A DNA stretch of 64,000 nucleotides, from assembly GCF_900302505.1 (NCBI RefSeq), contig NZ_OMOJ01000009.1:37124-101123 (forward strand). Reading direction: 5' to 3'. Below the pieces are notes generated by a model, which worked only from the letters and a program-made list of their open reading frames with translations, was not told where the DNA came from and did no database searches. The DNA is from Pseudoprimorskyibacter insulae. Its GTDB lineage: Bacteria; Pseudomonadota; Alphaproteobacteria; Rhodobacterales; Rhodobacteraceae. Shown piece by piece: positions 35,666 through 44,767 of this stretch. The first letter of the stretch is position 1. Each line of letters starts with the position of its first letter. Both the position numbers and the translations under genes were made by a program.

Positions 35666-35936
35666 GCGATCGCCCCTCTTTCTGGGTCTCGTGCGCCCAC
35701 CGAAGCTTCTGGGCCTGCCCATCATGTATGCGATGGTCTGGCTCTTTGGCTCGGTGCTGCTTTTTGTCTGGATCCAGCACATTGCGGTGCTGGGCGTGGC
35801 CGCCCTGCTCTACCCCGTGCTTTGGAAGGCCGCAGACTGGGACCCGCGCTTCATCGACGTGATGATGACCGCGTTGCAGGAGACGCCACCGACGCGGAAC
35901 CGTTCCATCCATGGCGGGGACAGCTATGCACCCTAA
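35658..35936 (+). CDS. virB3: VirB3/TrbD inner-membrane protein
   Basis: A 92-residue protein with a basic N-terminal stretch (SPLFLGLVRPPKLLGLPIMY) and one or two spans, typical of VirB3/TrbD, which anchors VirB4. The start is GTG 35658, overlapping the virB2 stop by 8 bases with no strong ribosome site, so translation is probably coupled. It overlaps virB4 by 11 bases. Confidence 0.88.
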   Translation: MAERSPLFLGLVRPPKLLGLPIMYAMVWLFGSVLLFVWIQHIAVLGVAALLYPVLWKAADWDPRFIDVMMTALQETPPTRNRSIHGGDSYAP

Positions 35937-38301
35937 TACAGCCTTGGACGAAACGCTCGATCTCCGCACGATGACGCCCGACTGGTATGCCCGCGAAACT
36001 CGCCTCGCGCATATGCTGCCTTACGTCAGCCTGGTCGATGACCGCACCGTACGGACGCGGGTGAACGAGCTCTTCCAGTGCATTCGGCTCGACGGGGTCA
36101 ACAGCTACACGACGGATGATGCCTATCTCGACAAGGTGACGGCGCTTTTTGCCCGGATCATCGCGCAGCTGGGGCCGGAGTTCAGCTACTACGTCCACAA
36201 GGTCTCGAAGGCGATCACGCCGGACCTCGAGCCAGTGCGCGAGGACAGTTTTGCTGGAGAAGTTGACCGGCTCTGGCGCAAGAAACTCGAGAGCAGTGGC
36301 CTGCGCGACAAAACCTTGACGCTCAGCGTTATTCATCGCCCGCCTCCCAAAAGCGTCCTGCCCTTCCTGAACCGCAGCGCGCCAGACCGGCTGAAGGAAG
36401 CAACCGAGAAGCGTCTGCGTCGTTTGGGCGAGGCCGTAAGTGTGTTCGTGTCGGGCCTGACGGAGCTGAATCCGCGCGTCCTGTCGGCCAAGAGTGGCGC
36501 GTTGATCGGGTTTCTGGGAGCCCTCAACACAGGTCAGGAACTGCCGCTCTATCCGACAAACACCTACGGCTTTCTGTCATTCAACGTGGCCAACACGCGA
36601 GTGACGTTTCAAGGAGATCACTTCGAGCTCTCCGAAGGCGTCGTCGGCCATCGCTACGGCAAGAGCTTCACCATCGGGGAATACTCCGAGGCCACCTCCT
36701 GCACCATGTTCGACATGCTGAACCTGCCTGTCGACATGATCGTCACGCACTCCTTCACGCCGATCAACTCGAACCTCATGGCGGGTCGGATCAAACGGCA
36801 AAAGCGCCAGATGCAGGCCTCGCAGGACGCAGCCCTGTCGCTCATGGAAGCGCTGGACATCGCCGCCGACGATCTTGAGGCCAAACGCCAAAGCTTCGGC
36901 GAGCACCACATGGTCGTGACGATCTTCTGCGATACGCTCGACGAGCTGCAAACACTCAGCGCCGAGATCGTCAACGCCGCCGCCGCCGAAGGCGTGAAGA
37001 TGATCGGCGAGCGGGTCGCGGCTAAAGCGCATTACCTCAGCCAGCATCCCGGCAACCAGCCCAAGCGCGTGCGCGCCAGCGCGATCACCAATCGCAACTT
37101 CGCGGATTTTGCGGCGTTTCATCGGACCCAGCTCGGCAAGCCTGCTCAGAAAACCCCCTGGGGCAAGGTCATCACCTATCTGCCCACGCCCGAACAGAGC
37201 GCTTACCGATTTTCCTATCACGAGCAAGGCAGCCCCGACAAAGAACCGACCAGCGGGCACACCTTGATTATGGGTCGGCCCGGATCGGGTAAATCGGTGC
37301 TTTCCGCATTCCTCATGACGCAGGCCCGTCGCGCAGGGGCGCGGATCTTCGTCTTCGATTACCGTCTCGGTATGGAGATGGCGGTCCGCGCCAATGGCGG
37401 GCGCTACGCCTCCCTGAACGCCGGCCAGCCCACGGGTCTCAACCCGCTCTGGACAGAGACCGATGCGCGCGGCACCGCCTGGCTCTCGGATTGGCTCACA
37501 ACCCTGCTCTACCGCGCCGACAAGCCGCTCACACCTGCGCAGACCAACCGCATCCAGGAGGTCGTCCGCCAGAACGCGCAAGCCGCAAACCCGGCCCTGC
37601 GGAACTGGCGGGATTTCGCATCGCTCTTTGTGTCCACCGACGATAGCGGCGATCTGCACCAGCGATTGCTCGAATGGACCGAAGAGGGCCGTTACGGCTG
37701 GATCTTCGGGCAGACGCTGGAAGACACCTTCTCGCTGGAAGGCGATGTTGTCGGTTTCGATCTCACCGGCATTCTCGACAGCGAGGCCGAGAAGGAACGC
37801 ATGGCCGTGCTCTCCTATCTCTTCCGCCGGGTCGAGCGCGAGATCGAGGATCGCCGTCCCACGATCATCGTCATCGACGAGGCCTGGAAGGCGCTCGACA
37901 ATGCGTATTTCGCCGAGCGGCTGTCTAACTGGCTGGTGACCGCGCGCAAGCAAAACACCGTCGCGGTTATGATGACGCAATACGCCAGCCAGCTCGAGCG
38001 CACCCGAACCGGCAAGACCATCGTCGAGGCAGTGCCGACGCAAATCCTCCTCCCGAACATCCGTGCCCACGCCGCCGATTACGCGATGCTGAACCTCTAT
38101 GAGAAGGAACTCGATGTGCTTCTCAACACCGGCAGCGACAGCCGCCTTGCGCTGATCCGTGACGACCAGGGCTCCATCGTTGTCGATGCCGATCTGAGCG
38201 CCCTCGGACCCAATCTCACCATCCTCGGCGGCATGGAAAAAGGCGAGGCGCTCGTCGGCGCCGATTACCGCGACCGCCCTGATTTCTGGAGACTTTCATG
38301 A
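35926..38301 (+). CDS. virB4: Type IV secretion ATPase VirB4
   Basis: A 791-residue CagE/TrbE/VirB4 ATPase that powers pilus biogenesis and substrate transfer at the inner membrane. Walker A GRPGSGKSVL (about 450-458) and Walker B TIIVIDEAWKAL (about 645-656) are intact, followed by the MMTQYASQLE motif. GGGGA 7 bases before ATG 35926 decides the start over ATG 35911. It overlaps virB3 upstream and the small lipoprotein gene downstream. Confidence 0.95.
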   Translation: MHPNTALDETLDLRTMTPDWYARETRLAHMLPYVSLVDDRTVRTRVNELFQCIRLDGVNSYTTDDAYLDKVTALFARIIAQLGPEFSYYVHKVSKAITPDLEPVREDSFAGEVDRLWRKKLESSGLRDKTLTLSVIHRPPPKSVLPFLNRSAPDRLKEATEKRLRRLGEAVSVFVSGLTELNPRVLSAKSGALIGFLGALNTGQELPLYPTNTYGFLSFNVANTRVTFQGDHFELSEGVVGHRYGKSFTIGEYSEATSCTMFDMLNLPVDMIVTHSFTPINSNLMAGRIKRQKRQMQASQDAALSLMEALDIAADDLEAKRQSFGEHHMVVTIFCDTLDELQTLSAEIVNAAAAEGVKMIGERVAAKAHYLSQHPGNQPKRVRASAITNRNFADFAAFHRTQLGKPAQKTPWGKVITYLPTPEQSAYRFSYHEQGSPDKEPTSGHTLIMGRPGSGKSVLSAFLMTQARRAGARIFVFDYRLGMEMAVRANGGRYASLNAGQPTGLNPLWTETDARGTAWLSDWLTTLLYRADKPLTPAQTNRIQEVVRQNAQAANPALRNWRDFASLFVSTDDSGDLHQRLLEWTEEGRYGWIFGQTLEDTFSLEGDVVGFDLTGILDSEAEKERMAVLSYLFRRVEREIEDRRPTIIVIDEAWKALDNAYFAERLSNWLVTARKQNTVAVMMTQYASQLERTRTGKTIVEAVPTQILLPNIRAHAADYAMLNLYEKELDVLLNTGSDSRLALIRDDQGSIVVDADLSALGPNLTILGGMEKGEALVGADYRDRPDFWRLS

Positions 38302-38465
38302 CACGCATTTTGTCGCTTCTCGCCGCGCTCGGCGCGCTGGCCTCCTGCGCCCAGTACCAAGAACCGCAGGCCAATTGCTTCACCTTCCTGGCCTCGACGG
38401 CACCCACAGCACCTGATTGTATCTTCACGCCCCTCGGCGCGCCGGAGGGCGACGTTGAGGTCTAA
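38298..38465 (+). CDS. Small VirB7-like lipoprotein
   Basis: A 55-residue lipoprotein, easily missed because of its size. MTRILSLLAALGALASC is a lipoprotein signal with lipobox LASC (lipid-bearing Cys17), and the mature part has two further cysteines. VirB7 proteins are tiny outer-membrane lipoproteins that stabilise VirB9 by a disulfide, and size and location fit, although VirB7 sequences are too variable for a firm call. The ATG overlaps the virB4 stop, and its own stop lies 11 bases inside the next gene. Confidence 0.75.
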   Translation: MTRILSLLAALGALASCAQYQEPQANCFTFLASTAPTAPDCIFTPLGAPEGDVEV

Positions 38466-39609
38466 GCTGCCCCATATCCTTGCGCTTTGCCTGCTACCCG
38501 GTCTCGCCTTGTCTCAAGGCGTGCCGACCAATGACAGTGGGCTGACCGCGCGTGACATCGTCGAGTCTGGCGATCGCGAGGCTGACTTGGCCGTTCAGGC
38601 GGATAAGCTCGCCGTACGCGAGCTCATCGCCGAGATTGAACGCGAGCAATTGGCCACCCTGCAGCGCATCCTCGATGCCCAGACAAGTTTTGGCGGTCAG
38701 GGCCTGCCGGCAATGGTCTCTGGTCTGGAAAGCGGCAGCGGCGATCCGGACCGTTCCGTCGAGGCGGTCTATGGCACAGGTGAGATCGATCCCAATCCCG
38801 GCGGTGCGCAGATGTTCAGGGATGCGGCAGAAAACATAGAGCAGCTCATCATCCGCGTGGCTCAGGAAACAAGCGGCTTTGCCGGTGTTGGCCGCGCGGG
38901 TCTCTCGCCGGTTCAATGGCGGGCTCTGCTGCAGGCGCTCATCTGGCAGGAAAGCCGGTTCACCATCGGTGCCCGCTCGCCGGTCGGGGCCTTCGGCCTT
39001 ACCCAGATTATGCCGGGCACCGCCAGCGATCTCGGCATCAACCCGGAATACTATGACAGCCCCTATCTGCAGGTGCATGGCGGTGCTCGATATCTCGCGG
39101 CCCAGCTCAACACCTTCGATGGCAACATCATTAACGCGCTCGCGGCCTATAACGCCGGACCCGGCCGCGTGTTCGAATATGGGGGCGTGCCGCCCTTTGC
39201 CGAGACCCAGCATTACGTGTCGGTCATCCCTGAACGCTACAATCTCTATCTGAGCCGTATCGGAGGGATCGATGCGCTTGGCACGATCGATCCGGCGCTT
39301 CTGGCCAATGCCAACCTCTCGCTCACTGGGCACGGCGCGGCCTTTTATGGCAGCAACTCACCCGCCGCGATCAGGCAAGCCGCCATGCGCATCCGCGATA
39401 TCGTCGAACGGATTTCCACTACCGAAGACGTGCAGGAAAGCATCGCGCTCAACACCTATGCCCGCGCCGAACTCGTTCGTCTCGTCGCCGCGCGTATTCG
39501 ACTTCAGGCAGCGCGCACCCGCGTGCTTTCGGCCGAGGAATTGGCCCAGGCCAGCGCCCGCATGGCCGAAGGCGCGTTCATGGAATTCACGATTAGGGAG
39601 ATAGACTGA
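38455..39609 (+). CDS. Lytic transglycosylase with N-terminal extension (second copy)
   Basis: A 384-residue exported protein: signal peptide to about residue 20, an acidic helical region (about 25-90), an SLT domain (about 150-265; catalytic E in LIWQESRFT, then GAFGLTQIMPGTASDLG and [12 protein letters not shown]), then a C-terminal helical part (270-384) not found in plain VirB1 proteins. A TTG start at 38455 is supported by GGAGGG 6 bases upstream. It is the second wall-cutting enzyme of the cluster. The stop overlaps the virB5 ATG (TGATG). Confidence 0.85.
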   Translation: MRSKLPHILALCLLPGLALSQGVPTNDSGLTARDIVESGDREADLAVQADKLAVRELIAEIEREQLATLQRILDAQTSFGGQGLPAMVSGLESGSGDPDRSVEAVYGTGEIDPNPGGAQMFRDAAENIEQLIIRVAQETSGFAGVGRAGLSPVQWRALLQALIWQESRFTIGARSPVGAFGLTQIMPGTASDLGINPEYYDSPYLQVHGGARYLAAQLNTFDGNIINALAAYNAGPGRVFEYGGVPPFAETQHYVSVIPERYNLYLSRIGGIDALGTIDPALLANANLSLTGHGAAFYGSNSPAAIRQAAMRIRDIVERISTTEDVQESIALNTYARAELVRLVAARIRLQAARTRVLSAEELAQASARMAEGAFMEFTIREID

Positions 39610-40418
39610 TGAGAGATTTACTCATGAGAACGGCCTTGGCCACGGCGCTTGGGATTGGCCTGCAACTTGCCACCCTCACCCCCGCCATGGCGCAAGGCGT
39701 GCCCGTCGTCGACACCCAGAACATCGCGCAAAACATCCAGCAGCTCCGGCAGATGATCGAAGACGAGATCCTGCAAAACGAGCAGCTGACGCAGCTCCGC
39801 GAACAGCTTGCCACACTCACGGACCAACTCGCGGAGCTGCAAAGAACTTATGAAGCACTCACCCGCCTTGCTGAGCTTCCCGAGATCATCCGCACGGAAA
39901 TGGAAGATGAATTGAATGGTCTGCTCGACCAAGAATTTGGCGACATCCTCGCCACGATTGAGGCGATCAAGACTGGGGATTTCTCCGGCCTGTCCGGGTC
40001 CGGTGCGGGCGAGATCGAAACCCAGATGGATCGGGTGCTGGCCGATCTCGGCTTTGACGACGATACGCTTTCGGAAATGGCCACCAGCGGTAACCCGGGG
40101 GCCAACCGCGTGGCGACGCAGGCAACAACCGGCGCGCTCGTCTCAGCCGCTGCCCAGAACAGCTATGAAGATGCAGGCCAGTCGCTCGAACGCGTCGACC
40201 GCCTTGTCGGGCTTATCGACGACATGGACGAATTAAAGGAAAGCATTGATCTCAACACGCGCGTGACGGCGGAACTGGCCATTGCGCTGGTCGCCATGTG
40301 GCAACTCGAAGCCATCCAAACTGTGGGCGACGGCACGGGCGGCGTGATTGATGCCGCCACCATCGCCGAAGAGCAGCGCTTCATGGATTTTACCTTGCCA
40401 GACCTCCGGGCAGACTGA
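39609..40418 (+). CDS. virB5: VirB5/TrbJ-like minor pilus protein
   Basis: A 269-residue exported protein with a signal peptide ending in PAMAQ (about residue 29), then a glutamine-rich coiled coil (TQNIAQNIQQLRQMIEDE onward, to about residue 90), and a C-terminal helical segment. The layout matches VirB5/TrbJ-type proteins, which sit at the pilus tip or base. GGAG lies 8 bases before the ATG. The assignment rests on order and overall structure more than on motifs. Confidence 0.75.
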   Translation: MRDLLMRTALATALGIGLQLATLTPAMAQGVPVVDTQNIAQNIQQLRQMIEDEILQNEQLTQLREQLATLTDQLAELQRTYEALTRLAELPEIIRTEMEDELNGLLDQEFGDILATIEAIKTGDFSGLSGSGAGEIETQMDRVLADLGFDDDTLSEMATSGNPGANRVATQATTGALVSAAAQNSYEDAGQSLERVDRLVGLIDDMDELKESIDLNTRVTAELAIALVAMWQLEAIQTVGDGTGGVIDAATIAEEQRFMDFTLPDLRAD

Positions 40419-40435
40419 TCGTGGGGGCATGACGG

Positions 40436-41089
40436 GTGGCGAGTGAACAAGAGATCATCGAGGAAGAACTGGTCTACGGTGCCCTGCGCCGTGAACGGCT
40501 TTGGCAGCGTCTGGGCCTGATAGGCCTTGTCTTCGGCATCATCGGCTGTCTGAGCGCAGCAGCAGTCTCGATCCTTGATGTCGACCCACCCCCCGTCGTT
40601 GTCCCCTATGATCCCGCCACTGGTTTTGCCCTGCCCGAGGCGTCCGTTGGGGCCACATCCGTCACCGCCAACCAAGCGATCATCGAGGCGGAGGTGTTCC
40701 GCTATGTGACCGACCGGGAGGTCTATAACCAGCTCGACAACGATCTGCGCATCCGCAGCGTTCTGCGCCGCTCGGACGGGGCCGCTGAGAGCGGGCTGCG
40801 CCAGATCTGGAACAGCGCCAACGAGAATTACCCGCCGACCGTCTATGGCCCCAACGCCCGGCTCGACGTGGAAATCCTCAGCATTAACCGGATCGGCACC
40901 AACCGCGCCACTGTGCGCCTGCGCAAGCGTCTGACCTCCATCAACGGCACCCAAACCGGGCTCTTCACTGCGACGCTTCTCTTCGAGTTCCGACCGGAGA
41001 CCCGACGCTCCATCGATGAGGTCTGGACCAATCCATTCGGCTTCACCGTCCTCGAATATTCCATCCGCTCCGACAGATTGGAGAACTGA
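40436..41089 (+). CDS. virB8: VirB8 inner-membrane assembly protein
   Basis: A 217-residue bitopic protein with a short cytoplasmic N-terminus, one span (about 26-46) and a periplasmic NTF2-like domain. The NPFGFTVLEYSIRSD ending is the typical VirB8 C-terminal pattern. It is an assembly hub between the VirB3-B4-B6 base and the outer core complex. The start is a GTG at 40436. It precedes virB9 by 2 bases. Confidence 0.9.
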   Translation: MASEQEIIEEELVYGALRRERLWQRLGLIGLVFGIIGCLSAAAVSILDVDPPPVVVPYDPATGFALPEASVGATSVTANQAIIEAEVFRYVTDREVYNQLDNDLRIRSVLRRSDGAAESGLRQIWNSANENYPPTVYGPNARLDVEILSINRIGTNRATVRLRKRLTSINGTQTGLFTATLLFEFRPETRRSIDEVWTNPFGFTVLEYSIRSDRLEN

Positions 41090-41091
41090 CG

Positions 41092-41787
41092 TTGTCGTTT
41101 ATAAGATCGCTTATTCTTGTCATTGCCCTGTTGCCCGACCTCGCCTCTGCCGAAGCCATCCCTCGTGGCGGTCCCAACGACAGCCGAGTGCGCTTGGCCA
41201 CCTACCAGGAGGGTCAGGTCTACCGTCTCAGCGTGTCGCTCACCCATGTGACCACCATCGAGTTCGGCGAGGGCGAAAGCATCCGCTCGATCATCGCGGG
41301 CGATACGGAAGGGTTTGAGATCGATGGCGTGCCCGGCGGTCAGGCATTTGCAATCAAGCCCGTCGCGCGCGGTGTCCATACCAATGTGACCGTCTACACG
41401 AACAGGCGCAGCTACTATTTCAACGTCCAGGAGGTCCGCAGCCCAACCTTCTATGTGGTGCAGTTCCGCTATCCGGAGGACGCTGCGCGCCCGACCCGGG
41501 CCATCGCGGCCCAAGCGCCGAACTATAATTACGGTGCCAGCGCGCGGACCGAGTTCACGCCAACCCGCATCTGGGATGACGGGACGTTCACGTATTTCGC
41601 GTTTCCAAGAAACGCGCCTGTGCCCGCGATCTTCCGCTACGCGGGCGGCCGTGAACGCGCGGTCAACACGCAAACCCCTGAGGACGGCGTGATCCGCGTC
41701 AGCGGCGTGAACCGCCAATGGGTCCTGCGACTTGGCGAAGAGGTGGTTTGCATCGAGGCGATCCCGCCCGCGGAGGCCGCCTCATGA
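41092..41787 (+). CDS. virB9: VirB9 outer-membrane core protein
   Basis: A 231-residue periplasmic protein with a signal peptide (SFIRSLILVIALLPDLASA) and a beta-sandwich C-terminal domain, including VWDDG-type TRIWDDGTFTYFAF and the NRQWVLRLGEEVVCIEA ending that are characteristic of VirB9/CagX. It builds the outer core complex with VirB7 and VirB10. The start is TTG at 41092 with GGAG 8 bases upstream. A single mature cysteine (VVCIEA) could pair with the VirB7-like lipoprotein. Confidence 0.92.
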   Translation: MSFIRSLILVIALLPDLASAEAIPRGGPNDSRVRLATYQEGQVYRLSVSLTHVTTIEFGEGESIRSIIAGDTEGFEIDGVPGGQAFAIKPVARGVHTNVTVYTNRRSYYFNVQEVRSPTFYVVQFRYPEDAARPTRAIAAQAPNYNYGASARTEFTPTRIWDDGTFTYFAFPRNAPVPAIFRYAGGRERAVNTQTPEDGVIRVSGVNRQWVLRLGEEVVCIEAIPPAEAAS

Positions 41788-43163
41788 GCGAGACCGAAAA
41801 CACCGAGCTGGAAAAACGCCTCGCCGCCCTTGAGAAAGTCAGTGCCCGCGCCCCCAAGGCGGCGCAGCGCCGGTCGCCCCTTCTCGCGCTGATCGTGGTC
41901 CTCGTCATCGGCGCGGGTGGTGCCCTGCTTTATCTCCTCTCACAACCCGAGGAAGAGGAGGCGCTGCCCACGGCCACGCCGGACGTGTTCCAGAACGAAG
42001 GCGACGGGTTCGGCGCGATCGAGACCCTCCCCCCACCCGAGCCCGAAGTCGTTCTGGTCGCACCGGAACCGGTGGAACCGAACGCCGAGCTTTTGGCACA
42101 ACTCGCCGCCCTTCAGGCCCAGATCGAAGAGTTGCGCAATGCGCCCGAACCGGTGGTCGAGGAAGACACGGCGGCCGCCGAAGCCATCGATGCGCTCACC
42201 GCCCAGATCGCCGCCCTGCAGTCCGCCTCGGAAGCCGCGCAACAGCAGTTTCGCGATGAACTCACGGCGCGCGATCGCGAGCTGGAGCAACTCCGCATGG
42301 ATCTCGAGCTGGCTCAGCTCGAGGCCAACCGCCCCCTCCCCGCACCCATCGGGCCCACCGAGGACGAGCTGCGCGCGCGGGAAGAAGAACGCCTGCGCCG
42401 CGAGGAAGACGCAAGACGTCTCGCGGAACTCGAGCGTCGCGCGGCCGAGGAACGTGCGTTTCAGGAACGCCGCATCACCTCGCCCACCATCGCCTTTGGC
42501 GGCATCTCCGGTGCAAATGAGACGGCGTTGACCGAGCGCACTTTTGGCGAGGTAACGGATTTCGTGCTGAATGGCGCGCTGCCCACGTCGGTGACGCAAG
42601 CCGAGGTCATCGCCAATCCTTCCAACACCATCATTCAGGGCACGATGATCCAGGCCGTCATGGAAACCGCTCTCGACAGTTCGCTGCCCGGCCAGACCCG
42701 GGCCGTCGTCTCCGAAGATGTGTTCAGTTTCGATGGTTCTCGGCTCCTGATCCCGCGCGGCTCTCGTCTTATCGGACGCTATCGCTCCGGCGTTGATATC
42801 GCGCAACGCCGCGTCACCGTCGCCTGGGACCGGATCATCCTGCCGGACAATCAAACCATCCAGATCAGTTCCTTTGGTGGCGATGAGCTTGGCCGGTCCG
42901 GCGTGACTGGCTTCGTCGACACGCGCTTTGACGAGCGCTTTGGATCGGCAGCGCTGATTTCACTGATCTCCGCCGCACCAAGCGCCGCCGCCGCAAATGT
43001 CCAGGACGAAACCGCCGCGGATGTGCTGGAAGACGTGGGCGATGATCTGGCCGATGCCACGGACAGCGTGATTGGCGACTACCTCTCCATCGGCCCCGTC
43101 ATCTATGTCGATCAGGGCGCGCGCGTCACGGTGATGGTCGACCGCGATCTGGAGATGTTCTGA
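41784..43163 (+). CDS. virB10: VirB10 core-complex protein
   Basis: A 459-residue protein: cytoplasmic N-terminus, one span (about 35-53), a proline/glutamate-rich periplasmic linker with a long coiled coil (about 95-250), and the conserved TrbI/VirB10 beta-barrel domain from about 270, including LIPRGSRLIGRYRSGVD and the GDYLSIGPVIYVDQG-type ending. It spans both membranes and passes the energy signal. The ATG overlaps the virB9 stop. Confidence 0.94.
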   Translation: MSETENTELEKRLAALEKVSARAPKAAQRRSPLLALIVVLVIGAGGALLYLLSQPEEEEALPTATPDVFQNEGDGFGAIETLPPPEPEVVLVAPEPVEPNAELLAQLAALQAQIEELRNAPEPVVEEDTAAAEAIDALTAQIAALQSASEAAQQQFRDELTARDRELEQLRMDLELAQLEANRPLPAPIGPTEDELRAREEERLRREEDARRLAELERRAAEERAFQERRITSPTIAFGGISGANETALTERTFGEVTDFVLNGALPTSVTQAEVIANPSNTIIQGTMIQAVMETALDSSLPGQTRAVVSEDVFSFDGSRLLIPRGSRLIGRYRSGVDIAQRRVTVAWDRIILPDNQTIQISSFGGDELGRSGVTGFVDTRFDERFGSAALISLISAAPSAAAANVQDETAADVLEDVGDDLADATDSVIGDYLSIGPVIYVDQGARVTVMVDRDLEMF

Positions 43164-43167
43164 GCCC

Positions 43168-44154
43168 ATGTCGCTGAGCTATCTCCAGACCTCGCTTGAT
43201 CGGATCGATGCCGCCGCGCGCGACGATGTCATCGAGATATGTATCAACCCTGACGGCACCTGCTGGGGCGAATTCCAGGGCGATCATTTCATGCGGAAGC
43301 TGGATCAGACGCTGACCGCAACCGAAGTGAAGGACCTCGGCAACCAGATCGCTTCCTCCGCCAACACTACGATGAGCAAGGACCGCCCCATCGTCTCCGT
43401 CTCGATCACCTACAAGGGCCGCCCGATCCGGGCGCAGGTCATCACCCCGCCAGCCGTGCTCTCAGCCATGTCGATCAGCCTTCGGTTCTTCTCAAGCCTG
43501 CCGCTCGACGGGATCACCCTCGATTTCCTCTATGGCAAGGAACGCAAACTGGAAGAACTTCGCCTCGAGAAAACCCGCGAACTGCGCGAAGTGGTGGCCG
43601 CGGGCGCCATCGATGATGCACTTGCCTTCTGTGTCGACAACAAGCTCAACATGATCGTCTCGGGCGGCACGTCCACCGGCAAGACCGTCGCCGCGCGCAA
43701 GATCCTCTCGCACGTGCCAACAGAAGAACGCATCGTCACCATTGAGGAAGCGGCCGAGCTTCTGCCGACCCAACCCAATGCCGTGACCCTCATCGCCAAC
43801 CGCGACGCGGAATTCCAAACCGCCGATGTGCTTCTGACCGCGACGCTGCGCATGCGCCCGGACCGCATCATCCTCGGCGAAGTGCGCGGCAAGGAGGCCA
43901 TGACCTTCCTCGAGGCGATAAACACCGGTCATGGCGGGTCAATGACCACGCTGCACGCCGAAACCCCGCAACTTGCCGTGCAGCGCCTCGCAATCGCGGC
44001 GCTCAAGACCGAGATCCCAATGACCTATGCTGACATGATCCAGTACATCGAGAACTCCATCGATGTGATCATCCAAGCCGGTCGGAATGACGGCAAACGC
44101 GGCATCACCGAATTCTACCTCCCCGGCGCCAATGAGATCGGAGCTTCCCAATGA
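43168..44154 (+). CDS. virB11: VirB11 hexameric ATPase
   Basis: A 328-residue traffic ATPase of the VirB11/PulE family. Walker A GGTSTGKTVA (about 166-175), Asp box ERIVTIEEAAEL, Walker B DRIILGEVRGKEAM and the His box NTGHGGSMTTLHA are complete. It switches the machine between pilus assembly and DNA transfer. It follows virB10 by 4 bases and overlaps the DUF4177 gene by 4. Confidence 0.95.
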   Translation: MSLSYLQTSLDRIDAAARDDVIEICINPDGTCWGEFQGDHFMRKLDQTLTATEVKDLGNQIASSANTTMSKDRPIVSVSITYKGRPIRAQVITPPAVLSAMSISLRFFSSLPLDGITLDFLYGKERKLEELRLEKTRELREVVAAGAIDDALAFCVDNKLNMIVSGGTSTGKTVAARKILSHVPTEERIVTIEEAAELLPTQPNAVTLIANRDAEFQTADVLLTATLRMRPDRIILGEVRGKEAMTFLEAINTGHGGSMTTLHAETPQLAVQRLAIAALKTEIPMTYADMIQYIENSIDVIIQAGRNDGKRGITEFYLPGANEIGASQ

Positions 44155-44342
44155 AGACCTTTGAATATGATATCCTCAGCTTTCCCATGACTCGTAAGAC
44201 CAGCCTCGCTGACATGCAGGCCAGCCTTAATGCCAAAGGGGCAGAAGGTTGGGAGGTAGTGTCGATCAGCTCTTCGGAATTCGCCAACGTGGGACACACT
44301 GTCTTCCTGAAGCGGGAAACGACAGCTGGCGGCGCGGTCTGA
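44151..44342 (+). CDS. DUF4177 domain protein
   Basis: A 63-residue protein with FEYDILSFP and the LNAKGAEGWEVVSIS core of DUF4177, a small beta-alpha family of unknown function. It is not a standard VirB component, yet its start overlaps the virB11 stop and its stop overlaps the next start, so it is embedded in the operon. A regulatory or adaptor role is a guess. Confidence 0.75.
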   Translation: MKTFEYDILSFPMTRKTSLADMQASLNAKGAEGWEVVSISSSEFANVGHTVFLKRETTAGGAV

Positions 44343-44755
44343 TGATACGTTGCGGGATCGATATCACTTTCGTCACTCTTGCTCTGGTACTGGCGGCGTC
44401 ATCCTCCTTGGCCGAGCGCAACCTGGTCCCGAGCCTTGAGCGCAGTTTTGATGTTTGCCCGGACAGACCGCTGGAGTCCGAATGGATGCAAAACATACCA
44501 TTGCGCCAAGCCTATCAGCGGGTTCTGGTTCAGGACATCTACCGCGCCCAAAACCTCGAGCGCATCGTCGAGACTGGCAACTGCGATTGTGAAATCCGGT
44601 TCCCCTCTTGGGACGCTGCCGAGGCGGTGTTTCGGGAAAGGTACGCGAGTGACGAACGATGGGAGATGCTGCAAGCCTCGGACGCCTACAACCGCCGCGC
44701 AAACGCTGCCCGCCCTGCCGCCAAGGCCATCTGCGAAGCCGCGGGCAATTGGTAA
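44342..44755 (+). CDS. Small exported protein between virB11 and virB6
   Basis: A 137-residue protein with signal peptide (IRCGIDITFVTLALVLAAS to SSLA) and a mature helical part with cysteines at FDVCPDR, GNCDCEIRF and KAICEAAG. No family was recognised. Its position just before virB6 is where entry-exclusion (eex) lipoproteins or proteins sit in related plasmids; there is no lipobox, so that role is only possible. The start overlaps the DUF4177 stop (TGATG). Confidence 0.65.
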   Translation: MIRCGIDITFVTLALVLAASSSLAERNLVPSLERSFDVCPDRPLESEWMQNIPLRQAYQRVLVQDIYRAQNLERIVETGNCDCEIRFPSWDAAEAVFRERYASDERWEMLQASDAYNRRANAARPAAKAICEAAGNW

Positions 44756-44767
44756 GGCAGCCCCGTC

